The position numbers and the translations under genes were made by a program. From Acanthochromis polyacanthus (Eukaryota; Chordata; Actinopteri; Pomacentridae), in the NCBI RefSeq assembly GCF_021347895.1, contig NC_067125.1, positions 23,849,621 through 23,913,620 on the forward strand: a stretch of 64,000 bases of DNA. The letters are read 5' to 3'. This document shows positions 1 through 13,324 of the stretch, in pieces. The stretch's first letter is position 1; each line of letters begins with the position of its first letter. The notes beneath the pieces were generated by a model. That model was not told the origin of the DNA. It saw nothing but the letters and a program-made list of their open reading frames with translations, and ran no database searches.

Positions 1-1233
1 CATCTGCACATCTACCTGCTGAAGGTTTATTGGGGCATATAAATGCTGTCACAGACAACAGCACTGCATGAAATAATCCAGCCCTGAAGTGAAGAGGGGT
101 TGAGCAAAACAAGCAGGCTAGGTTTCTGAAGGACAGTGCTGCTATTTTTGAAGACTGTGAAAACCTGAAAAACGTCTCTCAGTGAGCGTCACAAGACATG
201 ATGGAGTAAACACACCTGAATGTATGTCCTGACATGTTTGGATGCAGATGACTCTCCACAAAACACTCCAATGTTTAATCACATAACTGAGAGATGAACT
301 GCAGTTTGTGTATTACTGGGTGTACCTGACTCTGAGATGATGCTCCCTCAGTGTCTAAGGCCTGTTAGCTAGAACTCAGTGTGTTTAGGACAGCCTTTAT
401 GCATCTAATTATAGTTGTGTTGCCCTTTTCTCTCAGTTTATAGTAATTTCTACTAAATGCTACAATGCGTTTTTTTTGGAGACATATTATTTTCAATTTT
501 AAATTATGGAACATTGTGACATAAAGTTGGGCAATTGGTTGCTTTTATTCATCTATAATCTCATTGTTTTGTTTTTAAACCACACAATGAGTATAAGCAT
601 GCATCTCATGCACATTCAGCAGGTCTACATAAATGGGCAGCAACATGATAAAATGATGAAGGCGACATTTACGTAGATTTTACTTGATTTGTGAGAGTAT
701 GGTATATTTTTCCTAAGGTTGTGATTTAACTTGTCTACCTGATGTGAAAATTTGCAACTCTGCAGTGGAATGCTCATCACGTTTATGGGATCTGACTTTG
801 CATGTTAATGCAGCTACAATTGCTCAGACATTCCTCTAGTGAGTCTAGTGGGAAGTCAGTATTGGTTACAGCTAGTGTTTCATACAGATCATGGGGCTAG
901 TCTTATCTGACATGGTCAGACACATTCTATACTGTGGCTGCTCAAACACAGTCAGAAAGCTTTTTATGATGCTTAACTGAACAAGTTCAAACACATGAAT
1001 GATACTTCAGACTAGAACATCAATAAAAAGCTAAATGTATCTGTTATTCATCTACAGAAGTGTTTACGTGAAGTTTCTTTAAGGTATGAAAAGAAATTCC
1101 ATTTGTATATCCTGGCACACACTTGAATTCAACACTCCTCACCTGAATTACCTCTTCTCCCCTCTGTCCTCTGGCTCACCCAGCCAGCTGCATTATTGAT
1201 GTCCTAACCTGTCTCAGATAATGCAGCACTTAC
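1..1233. other. non-coding stretch, nothing recognised
   Basis: I see no convincing exon, repeat family or RNA gene here. The sequence is AT-rich with stops in all frames. On the minus strand it lies downstream of the abcg4 exon at 8.3-8.6 kb, so it may be intron of that gene. Confidence 0.3.
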
Positions 1234-1344
1234 TGGAAACCTCAAAGGGTGTGCTCTTTACATCAGACTCATCCACAGAGAACAGCCAGTTCACAGCATC
1301 TGTCATTTCCTGAACACTGATACCCTGGTCTCCATACACTGCCT
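1234..1344 (-). CDS. putative internal exon of an unidentified gene
   Basis: On the minus strand, 111 bp are framed by a good acceptor (pyrimidine-rich tract ending ATGCAG, AG at 1346-1345) and a strong donor (A|GTAAGT, GT at 1233-1232). One of three frames is open across the whole exon, in phase 1 at both ends, and reads AVYGDQGISVQEMTDAVNWL followed by an acidic stretch (FSVDESD). The other two frames have stops. The composition, with a short amphipathic helix-like EMTDAVNWL segment, looks like real protein. I do not recognise the family. It is not the second exon of ABCG4, which would encode the Walker A region. It could be a separate gene on the minus strand or a chance open frame. No flanking exons were confirmed. 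Confidence 0.42.
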
Positions 1345-2104
1345 CTGCATTTTAGGGAGAAAGTAAAACACTCTAATAATCTATATGTTGAATGAGTAAG
1401 TTCCTGCTTGCTTTTGAGCAGAGGAAGTTAGTAAAAAAAGAGCAATTTGTGTGTGGACACGCCTTTGTCTTATTAGCTGCAGCACAGTGCAAAGGTTGAG
1501 GACTTATTTCTGTTTAAGGATGCCAGAGTGAAGGATATTGTTTAAAAAAAACCAGTACAACTGTTTGTACCAAAAGTACAAACCTGGAGAAAGCTCCACT
1601 GTTGTTGTTCCACTGGAGGCATGACTTAAAGAAGATGTCAGTAGGTCTTTCATGGTTTGTCCATTTTGGTCCAGAGAAATTCACAATCAAAGATTGTGGT
1701 CAAAAAGCAACAGTTTGCTTACGGATATATACTTCTCAGGATTTCTGTGAACCCTTGCCTTATTTAGAACTGTTTCATTCCCTGTATCAGTTGTGACAGT
1801 GACTCTATAGTTTTGTGTTCCACTCTCACTGTTGGTGTTCAGAATGGATATTAAATTCAAGTCAGCATTCTTGACTGCATTTGCACTTGCACGTATTCTC
1901 CTTTCTGCTATCTACAGTCATGTGAAGAACAAGTCCCTCCCCCATGGAAACTGTTGACTTTTTAAACAAATGAGCCAATATTTGATTCTCTTTGATACGG
2001 TGCACACAGATCAAGGTCACATTCACAAACACATGTATCAGAAAGCTTTTTGCACTCGTGTTATAATTTAAATAAACAACAAACGGTAGCATGTTAAACA
2101 CCAC
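1345..2104. other. non-coding stretch, nothing recognised
   Basis: No supported gene or repeat. The short open frames here lack codon structure or splice sites. Confidence 0.25.
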
Positions 2105-3185
2105 CTGGGATAAACCCCTAACCCATGGCTAGACCTTTCACTCAAAACCTGGTTGAAAGTAACTAAATCCTTGGGGCAAAGGGAGCCATATTCTCTGATC
2201 AGTTGGGTGGCATACAACCCAAGTTTTCTTTCAAATAGGCTCAATGCAACCTTTAAATCATGGCAGGAGCATGGTCTAAGTTTTCTGATGGAGCAGTACG
2301 GCGTGGCCTGCCAGGATTTATTTAGGTCCTTACAATTGAGACACTATATTAACAGAATACTAATTAAAGCAGACCTGGAAAAATCAAGATCTGGACCTGG
2401 TATATTAGGAGTCTTTATCTCAGCTTATAGGGCAGGCACAGGCCTCAGAACAATCTCCAAATTATATAAATGTATCCAAGAGTTAAATGGGTTGAATACA
2501 CCCCACATAAAAGAAAAAATGGGAAAGAGAGGGAAACTTTATCATGTCACTGGAGGAATTGGAAGACCTGAATGACAAGCAATGGAAACCAACCAGTTCA
2601 ATGTCTTGGAGAGAGTTTAACTGTAAAAATATGGTCAGATTCTTCATAACACCAGCTCAGAAACAATTCAGGGAGAGGCAGGTTGCTTGATAGAGAGGAT
2701 GTGGAAATGTGGGGTCAGAGATAGCATGGAGAAGATTTTAGGTATCAGGATTGGTCTTTGTTTTCAGGTCTTGTACTTTCATAAGACGCCACCACAACTC
2801 ATTGATTACCCTAAGACACACTTGTCTAGAATTTAGCTGGTTGCCAGCAGAAAAGCCATTACAAAAAATGGCTATGTCAGGACTTGCCCTCGATAGAAGA
2901 CTGGTTTAATGTGGTGCATGATATTTCTGTAATGGAGAAATTAACATTTGCACTGAGACTCCAAACAGACATGTTTGATAAATGTTGGAATGATTGTATT
3001 GAGTTTATCAGCCAATACAGATCAGACATGAAATTATATAACGTAAATTGTACTGCGACACCTCTCATTCTCTGCTATACAGTTTTTTTGTTCTTTCTTT
3101 TTTTGCTGTGTATGTATGTGCTCGATTTTTTGAAAAAAAAACAAAATTTATACTTGTTTTTTATGTCTGTTTGTTTAAAAAAATC
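2105..3185 (+). mobile_element. 5'-truncated L1-type LINE, ORF2 C-terminal remnant
   Basis: The conceptual translation in shifting frames resembles the C-terminal part of fish L1-clade ORF2 proteins. The segment 2129-2575 reads through TWLKVTKSLG and a CIQELN region, then MSWREFNCKNMVRFFITPAQ at about 2600-2665, and finally DWFNVVHDISVMEKLTFALR at 2899-2958. Stops and frame changes between these blocks show it is dead. It ends in an AT-rich tail with runs of A and T near 3120-3180. The reverse transcriptase core is absent, as expected for a 5'-truncated copy. Family assignment rests on motif order only. Confidence 0.6.
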
Positions 3186-3859
3186 AAAGTCATCTGCAGT
3201 TCTTTTTTGCTATGGAAGTGTGTGGTGCCATCACACCAAGAACGAAGAGTTCTCTGAGGTCTCAGAAAAAAGTTTGTGGATACCTCAATCTGACAAGGAA
3301 TTTAAAATGCTTTGTGGAAAAACAATTTCCAAGAGGCCCAAAGGTTTGATCACAGGATCTGCAGGTAACTCTTCAGCTGCTGTTGTCAAAGTGCTGTATT
3401 TATAATTTATGATTATTTTATTTTTAAAATGGGTCAGTTTGTATTAATGTACATTTCCACATAAATACGAGAGATTGTAGCCGTATGGCTAATTTCCATC
3501 TCAAGTCCTATTGGCAGATTAAAAAATAAAGAAATTACAAATAACATAAAACCATAAGTGAACAAAGACGTACAAAAAAGAAAAACAAGCAACAAGCAAT
3601 GACAAGTAGTGCACAAAACAGACAAAAGCTGGGGGACCAAGGCAATCACAAAGAGATGCCACTAATTTAACCTGCAGGAAAAAGCTCTGTAGTCCATAAA
3701 GAACATTAGAGCAATACTACAGTCTGCCATTGAAGATACAGGCAAAGAACAGAGTTGTCTGGGCACAGTAACAGTAGACATGTTTGGAGCAGACCAATGG
3801 CAGCTTTTCAGGAGAAAAACCTTTGTCCTGTAATCCTGCTAAATATTGACAAGATATTT
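3186..3859. other. non-coding stretch, nothing recognised
   Basis: AT-rich sequence without a supported gene or repeat. Confidence 0.25.
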
Positions 3860-4454
3860 ACTTCTGCTAAAGATGTCTGTGTAGGTCCTCATTCATCCAG
3901 GTCATGGTTATCTAAAGTAGTTTAAATAAATCCACTGGACTTTAAGAAAGTTCCTTGAGGATGTTTCACCTCTCATCCAAGAGGCTTTTTCAGTTCTGGT
4001 GGTGGTTGGTGTTGCCTCAGCTTTTAAACCTCTGTGAGGTGTGTCCAGGGCTATTATTTCAACGATCGACACCAAAACTCATATGACTACTCAACGATGG
4101 TCGTTGTGAGTATCGGTGGGGGTCGTTGAAATGCACAGATGTCACTGAGTCCTTGTGTGCTAATGGTGGTCATTAGCATGAGTCTGCTGAGTAGTTCTTT
4201 TGGGGAGTTTTGAAAGGACCTGGTTGTACATTGGTGAAAGATGATGTCACAGACCACCACCCCTGTTCAGAGACGGCTTCTCTACTTTGACATGGATGGC
4301 TTCTTTCACTCCTCTCTCAAACCATCTGTCCTCCCTGTCCAAAATCTGAACATTGGTGTCCTGAAACGAGTGTCCTTCTTTCTTAAGGTGAAGGAAGACT
4401 GCCGAATCCTGTCCTGAGGAACTGGCTCTCCTGTGTTGAGCCATGCGCTTGTTA
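3860..4454 (-). mobile_element. Penelope-like element, C-terminal/3' part (GIY-YIG side)
   Basis: On the minus strand, 4459-4247 encodes the end of a Penelope-like GIY-YIG endonuclease: KRMAQHRRASSSGQDSAVFL, then a HLKKEGHSF block, then DREDRWFERGVKEAIHVKVE and EKPSLNRGGGLRHH. Below 4247 the frame ends and a non-coding tail follows, with the sequence usually seen at the ends of these elements (GATGAGAGGTGAAAC at about 3968-3982, read on the minus strand). This piece continues at 6090-6720; the Tc1 at 4455-6089 separates the two. The outer end near 3860 is approximate. Confidence 0.7.
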
Positions 4455-6089
<1,635 letters not shown>

Positions 6090-6720
6090 TAAGTGGCTGT
6101 TTGGTTTCCCTATGTAGAGATCTGAGCATTCCTCGCTGCATTTAAGTGCATACACCAGGTTGCTCTTCTGGCTGTGTGGTGTGGGGTCTTTTGGGTGGAC
6201 CAGTCTTTTCCTGAGGGTGTTATTTAGCTTAAAAAAGACAGGGATCTGGTGTTTGTTGAAAATCCTCCTCAGTTTTTCAGACACACCAGACACATATGGG
6301 ATCACTATATTGTTGCGCCTGCTCTCCTTCTCTTCCGTCTTCACTGGGTTGTTCTCCTTTCTGGATCTTGTGTGAGCCTTCACAAAGGTCCATTCAGGGT
6401 ATCCACAAGTTTTCAGTGCCCCTTTCAAGTGTTTGTGTTCTTTTTCCTGGCCTTGGGTACTTGTGGGTAACTTGTCAGCCCTGTGTTGCAGGGTCCTGAT
6501 GACTCCTAGCTTGTGCTCCAGTGGATGGTGAGAGTCAAAAAGCAGGTACTGGTTCGTGTGTGTTGGTTTCCTGTATACCCCAACACTCAGACTTCTGTCC
6601 TCTTCTATGTGGACTTCACAATCGAAAAGGGCAAAATGTTGTCCTGTACATCCTCTCTGGTGAACTTGATGTTGCTGTCCACAGAGTTGATGTGTTCAGT
6701 GAAAGATCAGAATTCATGAG
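6090..6720 (-). mobile_element. Penelope-like element, 5' part (RT end and GIY-YIG start)
   Basis: Minus-strand translation from about 6719 downwards gives the end of the reverse transcriptase region (HINSVDSNIKFTREDVQDNI, then LPF), with frameshifts. From 6428 it continues with KTEEKESRRNNIVIPYVSGV, a KLRRIFNKHQIPVFFKLNNT block, and the GIY-YIG start NLVYALKCSEECSDLYIG. The protein stops at the Tc1 insertion at 6090 and resumes at 4454 in the expected order (KRMAQHRR). The 5' part of the reverse transcriptase is missing. Confidence 0.72.
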
Positions 6721-6736
6721 GTGCAAACTTTCCCTC

Positions 6737-6960
6737 TTCTGTCCTTCTCAACCCGCCCGGCCAGCAGGCAGATGGGTCCCCTCTATATAGAGCCGGGTTC
6801 TGCTCAAGGTTTTTTCCCTGTTAAAAGGGTGTTTTTCCTTGCCACTGTCGCCTTTGGGCTTGCTCTGGGGGTCAGGCATATGGGTTCTGTAAAGCGTCTT
6901 GAGACAATTTGACTGTAATTGACGCTATATAAATAAAATTGAATTGAATTGAATTGAATT
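6737..6960 (+). mobile_element. L2-type LINE 3' end with ATTGA tail
   Basis: The segment matches the 3' untranslated end typical of fish L2/CR1-like LINEs: a TATATAGAGCCGGGTTCTGC block, then a GTTTTTCCTTGCCACTGTCG block, then a GACGCTATATAAATAAAATT block, and a pentanucleotide tail (TTGAA)n at 6938-6960. It abuts the Penelope-like piece, so one element probably landed beside the other. Only the tail is present. Confidence 0.6.
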
Positions 6961-7170
6961 GTCATTAAACTGTCACTCTTAATTCCAGCAAACTTTTTAT
7001 TACATGCTCACAATTTGTTTGTGGCTTCAGAAAAATATGTCTGATTATAGAGAATCCATTATTCCTGGTACAGTTAGCTGTAACTATCACAGCTATATTA
7101 ACGTTAGCTGTGTATGACCAACATAAACAGCTAACCACTCCAGCAACAAAGTGCGTTTATCACAGAGGGT

Positions 7171-7227
7171 TAGATAGATGGATGGATGGATGGATGGATG
7201 GATGGACAGACGGACGGACGGACGGAA
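7171..7227. repeat. (GGAT)n / (GGAC)n microsatellite
   Basis: A run of about six GGAT units changes into GGAC units. Slippage-type simple repeat. Confidence 0.9.
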
Positions 7228-7279
7228 GGGACTTTCTGTCCCCACGAAGCTGGATTGCCATTAGAATTTGTTAGTTTAC

Positions 7280-7540
7280 ATGTGAAGAGTTCATTTGCAA
7301 AAACAGGTAACGCCGTTTTATAAATTTTCAGAAAACAAATTTTTTTATCGCTTACTTGAGATAATAATAATAATAACACTAATAATTAATTTTTTCTCTA
7401 TTTTGTCATGTATTTTTCTACTGAGTGAAATCCACTCAACTTCAGTTTGATTGATATTATCTCAAGTAAACAATTCAAAAAAATTCTGAAAATTTATCAA
7501 AACAGAGTTATCTGTTTTTGCAAATGAACTCTTCATGTCT
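7280..7540. repeat. palindromic MITE, copy 1
   Basis: The ends are inverted repeats beginning GAAGAGTTCATTTGCAAAAA and extending about 50 bp (both arms include a form of AAATTTTCAGAA). The middle is AT-rich with a TAATAA run. Related copies lie at 18438-18687 and 34146-34353. No coding capacity. The superfamily is uncertain, but the TA-rich flanks suggest a TA target. Confidence 0.75.
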
Positions 7541-7577
7541 TACTGTCAAAAAATCTATTTTTTCAGCACTAGTGCAC

Positions 7578-7973
7578 TTCAGAATAGCGTTACTTTAACT
7601 ACTACATAAGAAAGTAAGGTTTTACCTTGCTGACATGTTTCAACTAAGTCTGCAGTCTTCTTCAGAGCATCATCCAACGTGTGATGACGTGTCCTTTTTT
7701 ATCAGGTGACCGGTATGCACCAGGACGAGGGGGCCTACACCTTCTCACATACCTGGGATTCCATCCTCCAGAGACCACAGGACGGTGGGGGGTGTGGCCG
7801 GTCAGACAGATTCTGACAGATCTGTCCCACTGGCCATATGATAAAAAGGACATGCCATCACACGTCAGATGACGCTCTGAAGAAGACTGCTGACGTAGTC
7901 GAAGCATGTCAGCAAGCTAAAACCATACTATTCTTACTTAGTTGTTGGTTTAAAAGTAACACTATTCTAAAGT
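7578..7973. repeat. long imperfect inverted repeat (foldback element)
   Basis: The left arm (about 7578-7690) and the right arm (about 7850-7973) are reverse complements over about 110 bp with some mismatches. Shared blocks include GCTGACATG, TCTTCTTCAGAGC and CAGAATAG/CTATTCT at the outer ends. The loop of about 160 bp contains a short minus-strand open frame with no recognised domain. It could be a MITE or a Penelope-derived terminal structure. Confidence 0.65.
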
Positions 7974-8335
7974 AAGAAACGACAAAATGAACATAATCCA
8001 ACTAGTTCATTTCAAACCATCAAAACACCTACAATGGAAATATCTTTGGAAAATGCTGTTCACTCTTCTAGTACTCCCACACACGGACAACTTGCTAAGA
8101 CACTGAAGGACCTTGTAATGACACTTCATGCAGGGTTATCCTCTAGTTTCTCATCCACCTGTAGGTCTTCAATTAAATATTACTTAAATAACCTTGATGC
8201 TTACTAAATTGTGTGCCTTGTTTCACACTTTTTCTTCTGGATTATATTGAGTATATCTCTTTACTACTTTTTACAAACTGGTTAGAGTAGACACGGCTGT
8301 GTTAAGTGTATATAAGATGAGTAGAAATGTGTTAC

Positions 8336-8591
8336 CTCTCCTCCTCCAGCATGGTCCCTCGCGGATGGTGTAGGAGACGTTGATGAACTCCAGGTCCACG
8401 GCTGAGCGTTTGGGTAGGTGGGAGAAATGCTGCGCATCAGTGATCTGGTTCTCAACCTTCTTCAGGTGGGTCAGAAAGGACGCCTCCTGCTGGAGCTGAG
8501 GCTGAGCTAAAGGCTGGCTGCCTCCATTACACATGACGGCTTCCTCCATGGGGAGACTCACAGAATCAGGTTCCAATGCCTTATTGTCCAT
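8336..8591 (-). CDS. abcg4: ABCG4-like half-transporter, first coding exon
   Basis: ABCG4 is a membrane half-transporter of the ABCG family, linked to sterol efflux and made of an N-terminal nucleotide-binding domain and six membrane helices. Only the first coding exon is present. It encodes 85 residues plus one base: an N-terminus MDNKALEPDSVSLPMEEAVM, then THLKKVENQITDAQHFSHLP, KRSAVDLEFINVSYTIREGP and CWRRR. The LKKVEN...HLPKRSAVD...EGPCWR series is the hallmark of ABCG4 just ahead of the ATP-binding domain, and fits ABCG4 better than ABCG1. The exon is bounded by an acceptor (CTCCCTCAG, AG at 8606-8605), which puts 13 bases of 5' UTR before the ATG, and by a donor GT at 8335-8334. The Walker A exon is not in the 8.3 kb to the left, so the next intron is long. 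An upstream non-coding exon must lie to the right. Confidence 0.88.
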
Positions 8592-9132
8592 ACCAGCTCT
8601 CTGACTGAGGGAGGAGGACAGGGGGAGAGGGGAGGTAAAAGAGCAGAGATAAGACAGGAGACAGAGAAGGGAGGTCATACTTCATTACCTGCTGACATTT
8701 CTAATTTTACACCTGCAACTGGGGATTTGGGGCCTTGCTGGCATATTTACATACATATTTATATTATAACATATTTAGAGGTCACTTGATAAAAGTTCTT
8801 CATCAACACTGAAACAACAGAACAGCAGGGAAGTGGAGCCAGCTGCAGCTTTACTAGTGCCAAAAAAACTGAGGGACGCTACTTTGTGCTGGTTGGCTTT
8901 TTTTCGAGGCATTGCTTGTTGTTCACTGTACAGTTAAATGAACTTGACAGTCAGCACAACTGCTTTTGAAGGAAATAAAAACAAGGCTGCGAAGGAATAA
9001 ACACTGAGAGTGGCACTAAATCAAACACAATAACATCTTGGATATTTGATGTCTCAGTAATATTTAACCACGCCTGACGTGTACGTCAGCGGGGTTACTG
9101 CATTCGCTTCGGTATCTGGCTGGCTGGGTAAG

Positions 9133-9138
9133 TATGTA

Positions 9139-9223
<85 letters not shown>
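9133..9223. repeat. (TG)n microsatellite
   Basis: About 85 bp of nearly pure TG with GTAT variants at both ends. Open frames across it are artefacts. Confidence 0.97.
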
Positions 9224-11719
9224 CCGTTCAGATATCTCTGCAAGTGCTGAAGTCAGGATAATCAAACTTGGCACTGAAGATCGGTCTAAGGTCCCCTGCT
9301 CAGTTGTGGAGTTAGAGGTCAGCAGAGGAAGGGATATACGTAGGATGATCAAAAGTGATACAGAGTATTGTGCATGGGCGTGGTTCTGCCCTCTACTGAG
9401 GGCTTGTCTAGTTCATTTTTTCATCCATTTCAGTCCCCCCCACACCAAAGTACAACATGGGGCTGTAACTCTCTCCATTTTCATGGCTGGAAAATCAAAA
9501 ACAAAGAGATAATTATGGGTTGTTACATTTATCCATTTTAAGGACGCGTACACCTGCCCATACAGACATGATACACTGCATGTACATAACCAGAACTCAA
9601 GTAGCTCCGTATGTACTTTTTTATTCCAGATAAATGATGTGTTCAGATACAGGATTGAACAAAAGAGCGACTATAAACCACAGACTTCCCCTCAAAAATT
9701 AGCCTTTGGCATTGGATTTCTTCACAGTGTGCGTGTATAGACAATTTATAACACCACAGACAGAATGCAAATAGAAAATGCTAATAAATCACAAAATTGA
9801 GAGTGCAATTTATTGGTACTAAAAGGTAAAATGTTGGTGCTTATAGCTAGGATAAGCTTAGGGTAAAGCAAGGACAAATTCCAACAAAATATTCAGCAAA
9901 GATTAGGACACGGCGTACTAGCAACAAGTAAAAAAGTATTCAAACTGTGATATCGTTGGCTGATTATGCCATTCATGTTCATGATCAGCAGATCATTATA
10001 GGAATAGCAGTATGCCCCCTTAAATAATGTTTCCCATTAGATCAGTCGTATTCACTTTGGCAGCTCCCTGTATTTTTGTTTAGTGCTACACTTGGGTCAA
10101 AATATGTCCAATACTTTAGTTTGTCCTACAGACTTAGAGCTTTATGATGCAACACTTTGAAACCTAACACCATTCTCATCAGCTGTGCTTTGTGTTTAGA
10201 GCTAAGCAAATGTTTGTGTGTTGTCATGCTAAACTAACAGTGAACACAGCTGATAAGCACCGGCCTGTATGACCTTGTGTTACAGGCCGGGCGTCACATA
10301 AAAACTCACTCACAACTCCATTTAAATTGGTTATAGTTTTCTCATTTTATGCGGAAATTGTGAAATCAAGTGGGACCCGCATATTTCTCTTTTTTTTCGT
10401 GGAAATGTGAGATTGTTGCGGGAATTATGTGCTGTTTTGCTGGGATTATGCGGCCTTTTGGGAAATAATTGACCCCCGCATAATCAGCGGCATTTTGGTG
10501 ATTAATGCAGGAATTCATGCGATCGCATAATCCCGTTTTTCTGGAGGGTCTATCATAGTAAGGGAAAAAAAGAGGGAATTTTAAAATACAGCAGTAACAG
10601 TGTGCACAATGTTTTTTTGTTTTGGTAAGGGCTTTTTTGTATTTAAACAAATATAAGAAAATCTAATTGTTGTTACAGGAGAGCTTTGGCCTAATTTACC
10701 TATCCGGCCAGGGTTTTTCCTGCATGTGGAGCACATTGATTATCACTTATTTTTACTTTCTATATCATTGCATCCAGAGTCTTGTGAGTCGTCCTTTAAT
10801 GTTCCCAGCAGGGTAATCCCTTACTTTGGGTCTAGAATCTTTTTGCTTGTGCTCGTTTTATCTGACTCTTACAGACTAGCGTCAATGTAAACTTTTAATT
10901 ATATTATACATACATTATCTGCTTTACAGGGTCCAACGTAATAGATAAGATAATCTAATCTTAAATGAAACTAAGACATATAATACTTTTAAAAAATCTT
11001 GTCTGAAGCACATGCTGAGGTGGGGTGACTGACTTTATTGTTAAAGTTCATTTCACTTTGTGAAAACTTTTTGTTTCTTGTTTTTCCATGGAGCATTGTC
11101 TTGCCTAAGAAGTGGCTTTTGATTAGATAAAGTCTGATACGTTTCAGAAGTCATCCATTATCAGCAAAGGCAGACCCAGTGACACAGACAAGTGCAAGAA
11201 ATAATAATATGAAAGAAAGAGGGCAGTTTTCTCAAAAACTATTGTGTTTCAGATCCTTACCAGAGCTTCTCTGTCAACAGATAAACAGACACATCAACCA
11301 GATGGAGACTGAGCATTTTCTCCTCTCAGTGTCTGTATTGTGCTGACGATGCAGAAGCTGTGGTGAATAACAGCATCTCTCAGGAGGCTGTGTGTGAACG
11401 TGCATGTGTGACTAAGCAGAAACCCACTGCCTGATAAGCACAGACTGCTCAATACCACTTATGCTAAAGACATTTGTGGTATCTCTAATGTGTGAGCAAA
11501 CCAACCACATCTCATTTGAACTGAAATCTAGTTAGGAAGAAACAGTGCAAGATGTATTGTTATGTTCTCATAAAACAGCTAAACAACACAGTCCAGAGCA
11601 TCTCATCTCCTACATCCAGTCCACATTTTAATATTTAAGTAAGATATCAGTCTCTCCCTAATCTTAACCAGATGCTAACTGTGGCTTCAACCAATAGTTG
11701 TTTTCATTATCAATTAATC
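9224..11719. other. non-coding stretch upstream of abcg4
   Basis: No supported coding sequence. The segment 10360-10560 has an unusual 'GCGGGATTATGCG'-like vocabulary and may be an old dispersed repeat, but no second copy is in the window. It may hold the abcg4 first intron or promoter; no clear promoter motif was identified. Confidence 0.25.
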
Positions 11720-11724
11720 AACCA

Positions 11725-11905
11725 ATCATCCATTCATCAATTTTCTGTACACCCCTTAATCCTCATTTGGGTCATGGGGGGCTGGAGACTATCTCAGCTG
11801 ACTTAGGGTGAAGACAGGAGACACCTGGACACAGGTAACAGTCTATTACAGGGCTACATATAGAGACAAACAATCACACTCACATTCACACCTACAGACA
11901 AGTTA
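11725..11905 (-). repeat. SINE-like retroposon, 3' fragment
   Basis: A diverged partial copy of the family seen complete at 36650-37009. It contains the blocks for CAGCTGACTTAGGGTGAAG and ACAATCACACTCACATTCAC, in minus orientation. The tRNA-like head is missing. Confidence 0.6.
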
Positions 11906-12759
11906 AAATAACTAATTAACTTCTGGGGCTGGACCCAAATATCCAAATGTCCAAATATTCAGTTGCTGTAGAGGTATCCAAATATTAATTTTGAGATTCA
12001 TCAATATAATTCATGAGGAAAATGTGTAATTTTCTAAATTAGTATTGTATTTGTATTTGAGTTTAAACAAAGGAACGAATAATATAATTAAATGAATAAT
12101 ATTCTGTCATTACTCACAAAATAAAATTCAGTCTGACAAAGTTTTCATAGTAACTCACAAAAAGACCAATTTATCCACTTCATTTTTCTAAATCTGACTG
12201 CTTTAATCCCCAACATATACACCTTTTGGACAAAAATTAGGCAATGGAAAAAAATGAAAACCATCAGAAGAGCTACTTCATGTCAAACGAAACCTACATG
12301 ATTTATATGTAAAATGTTCCTCAATGTGTCTCAAATCATGCTCTTCTGGACTTACACTTGGCATTTCTAGGGCATAAATGTAAGCACACTGACTACTATG
12401 GCAATTGCAGTGCACTGGGAGCACCCAGATGGTTTATTCATAATGGTTAAAAAGTAAAACTCTGGGCCATTCCTACCCTCGATGGTCCCCATCTTAGCTT
12501 TTGTAGTGGAAGTGAAGGGGCCTCTTACCAATTTTTAAACTTAATACTGTGCTTCAAATCCTCAGTAAATGTAGTTATTACCGTGTACAGAATGATAAGT
12601 TAAATTACCAGGGACTACAGGGGATATATAACCTTCACTATCCATAATATTAATTCAGTCAGAGTCTGGCTTCAAACTTCATTTCTACAAAAGACAGGGA
12701 CTGTGGACTTTGTCCATCATCTCGAAACACAAAATTTGTGAAAAATCTGTGTCTTCTTC

Positions 12760-13290
12760 TTTTCCTTTTGGCTTTTCCCTTCAGGGGTCGCCATAGCGAA
12801 TCAATTGCCTCCATCTAACCCTGTCTGCTGCATCTTCTTCTCTCACACCAACTACCTTCATGTCCTCTTTAACCACATCCATTAACCTCCTCTTTGGTCT
12901 TCCTCTAGGCCTCCTGCCTGGCAGTGGGAAACTCGACATCCTTCTACCAATATATTCACTCTCTCTCCTCTGGACATGTCCGAACCATCTCAGTCTGGCC
13001 TCTCTGACTTTATCTCCAAAGCCTCTAACATGTGCTGTCCCTCTGATGTACTCATTCCTGATCCTATCCATCCTGGTCACTCCCAAAGAGAACCTCAGCA
13101 TCTTCAGTTCTGCTACCTCCAGCTCTGCCTCCTGTCTTTTCCTCAGGGACACTGTCTCCAGACCAAACAACATGGCTGGTCTCACCACAGTTTTGTAAAC
13201 CTTTCCTTTCATTTTAGCTGAAACTCTTCTATCACACACCACGACACTTTTCTCCAGCCGTTCCAGCCTGCCTGTACACACTTCTTGTGA
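12760..13290 (-). mobile_element. RTE-clade LINE, ORF C-terminal remnant
   Basis: The minus-strand frame encodes the C-terminal region of RTE-type LINE proteins: CDRRVSAKMKGKVYKTVVRP, then AMLFGLETVSLRKRQEAELE, VAELKMLRFSLGVTRMDRIR, RLRWFGHVQRRESEYIGRRM and PGRRPRGRPKRRLMDVVKED. It ends at about 12780 and is followed by a short AG-rich tail. The frame is open over about 170 codons, but the reverse transcriptase and endonuclease are absent, so this is a truncated dead copy. Confidence 0.82.
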
Positions 13291-13324
13291 AAAATCAGTG
13301 TAATGTACTGAATACAAAGACAAA

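Noticed and set aside
1..60. Possible minus-strand exon reading LLSVTAFICPNKPSA before a GTAGAT
   Set aside because: Too short, with a weak donor and no recognised protein.
9079..9512. Open frames of Val-Cys or Thr-His repeats
   Set aside because: They are translations of the (TG)n microsatellite.
10345..10560. Possible dispersed repeat with GCGGGATTATG-type words
   Set aside because: No second copy in the window and no ends seen, so it cannot be supported.
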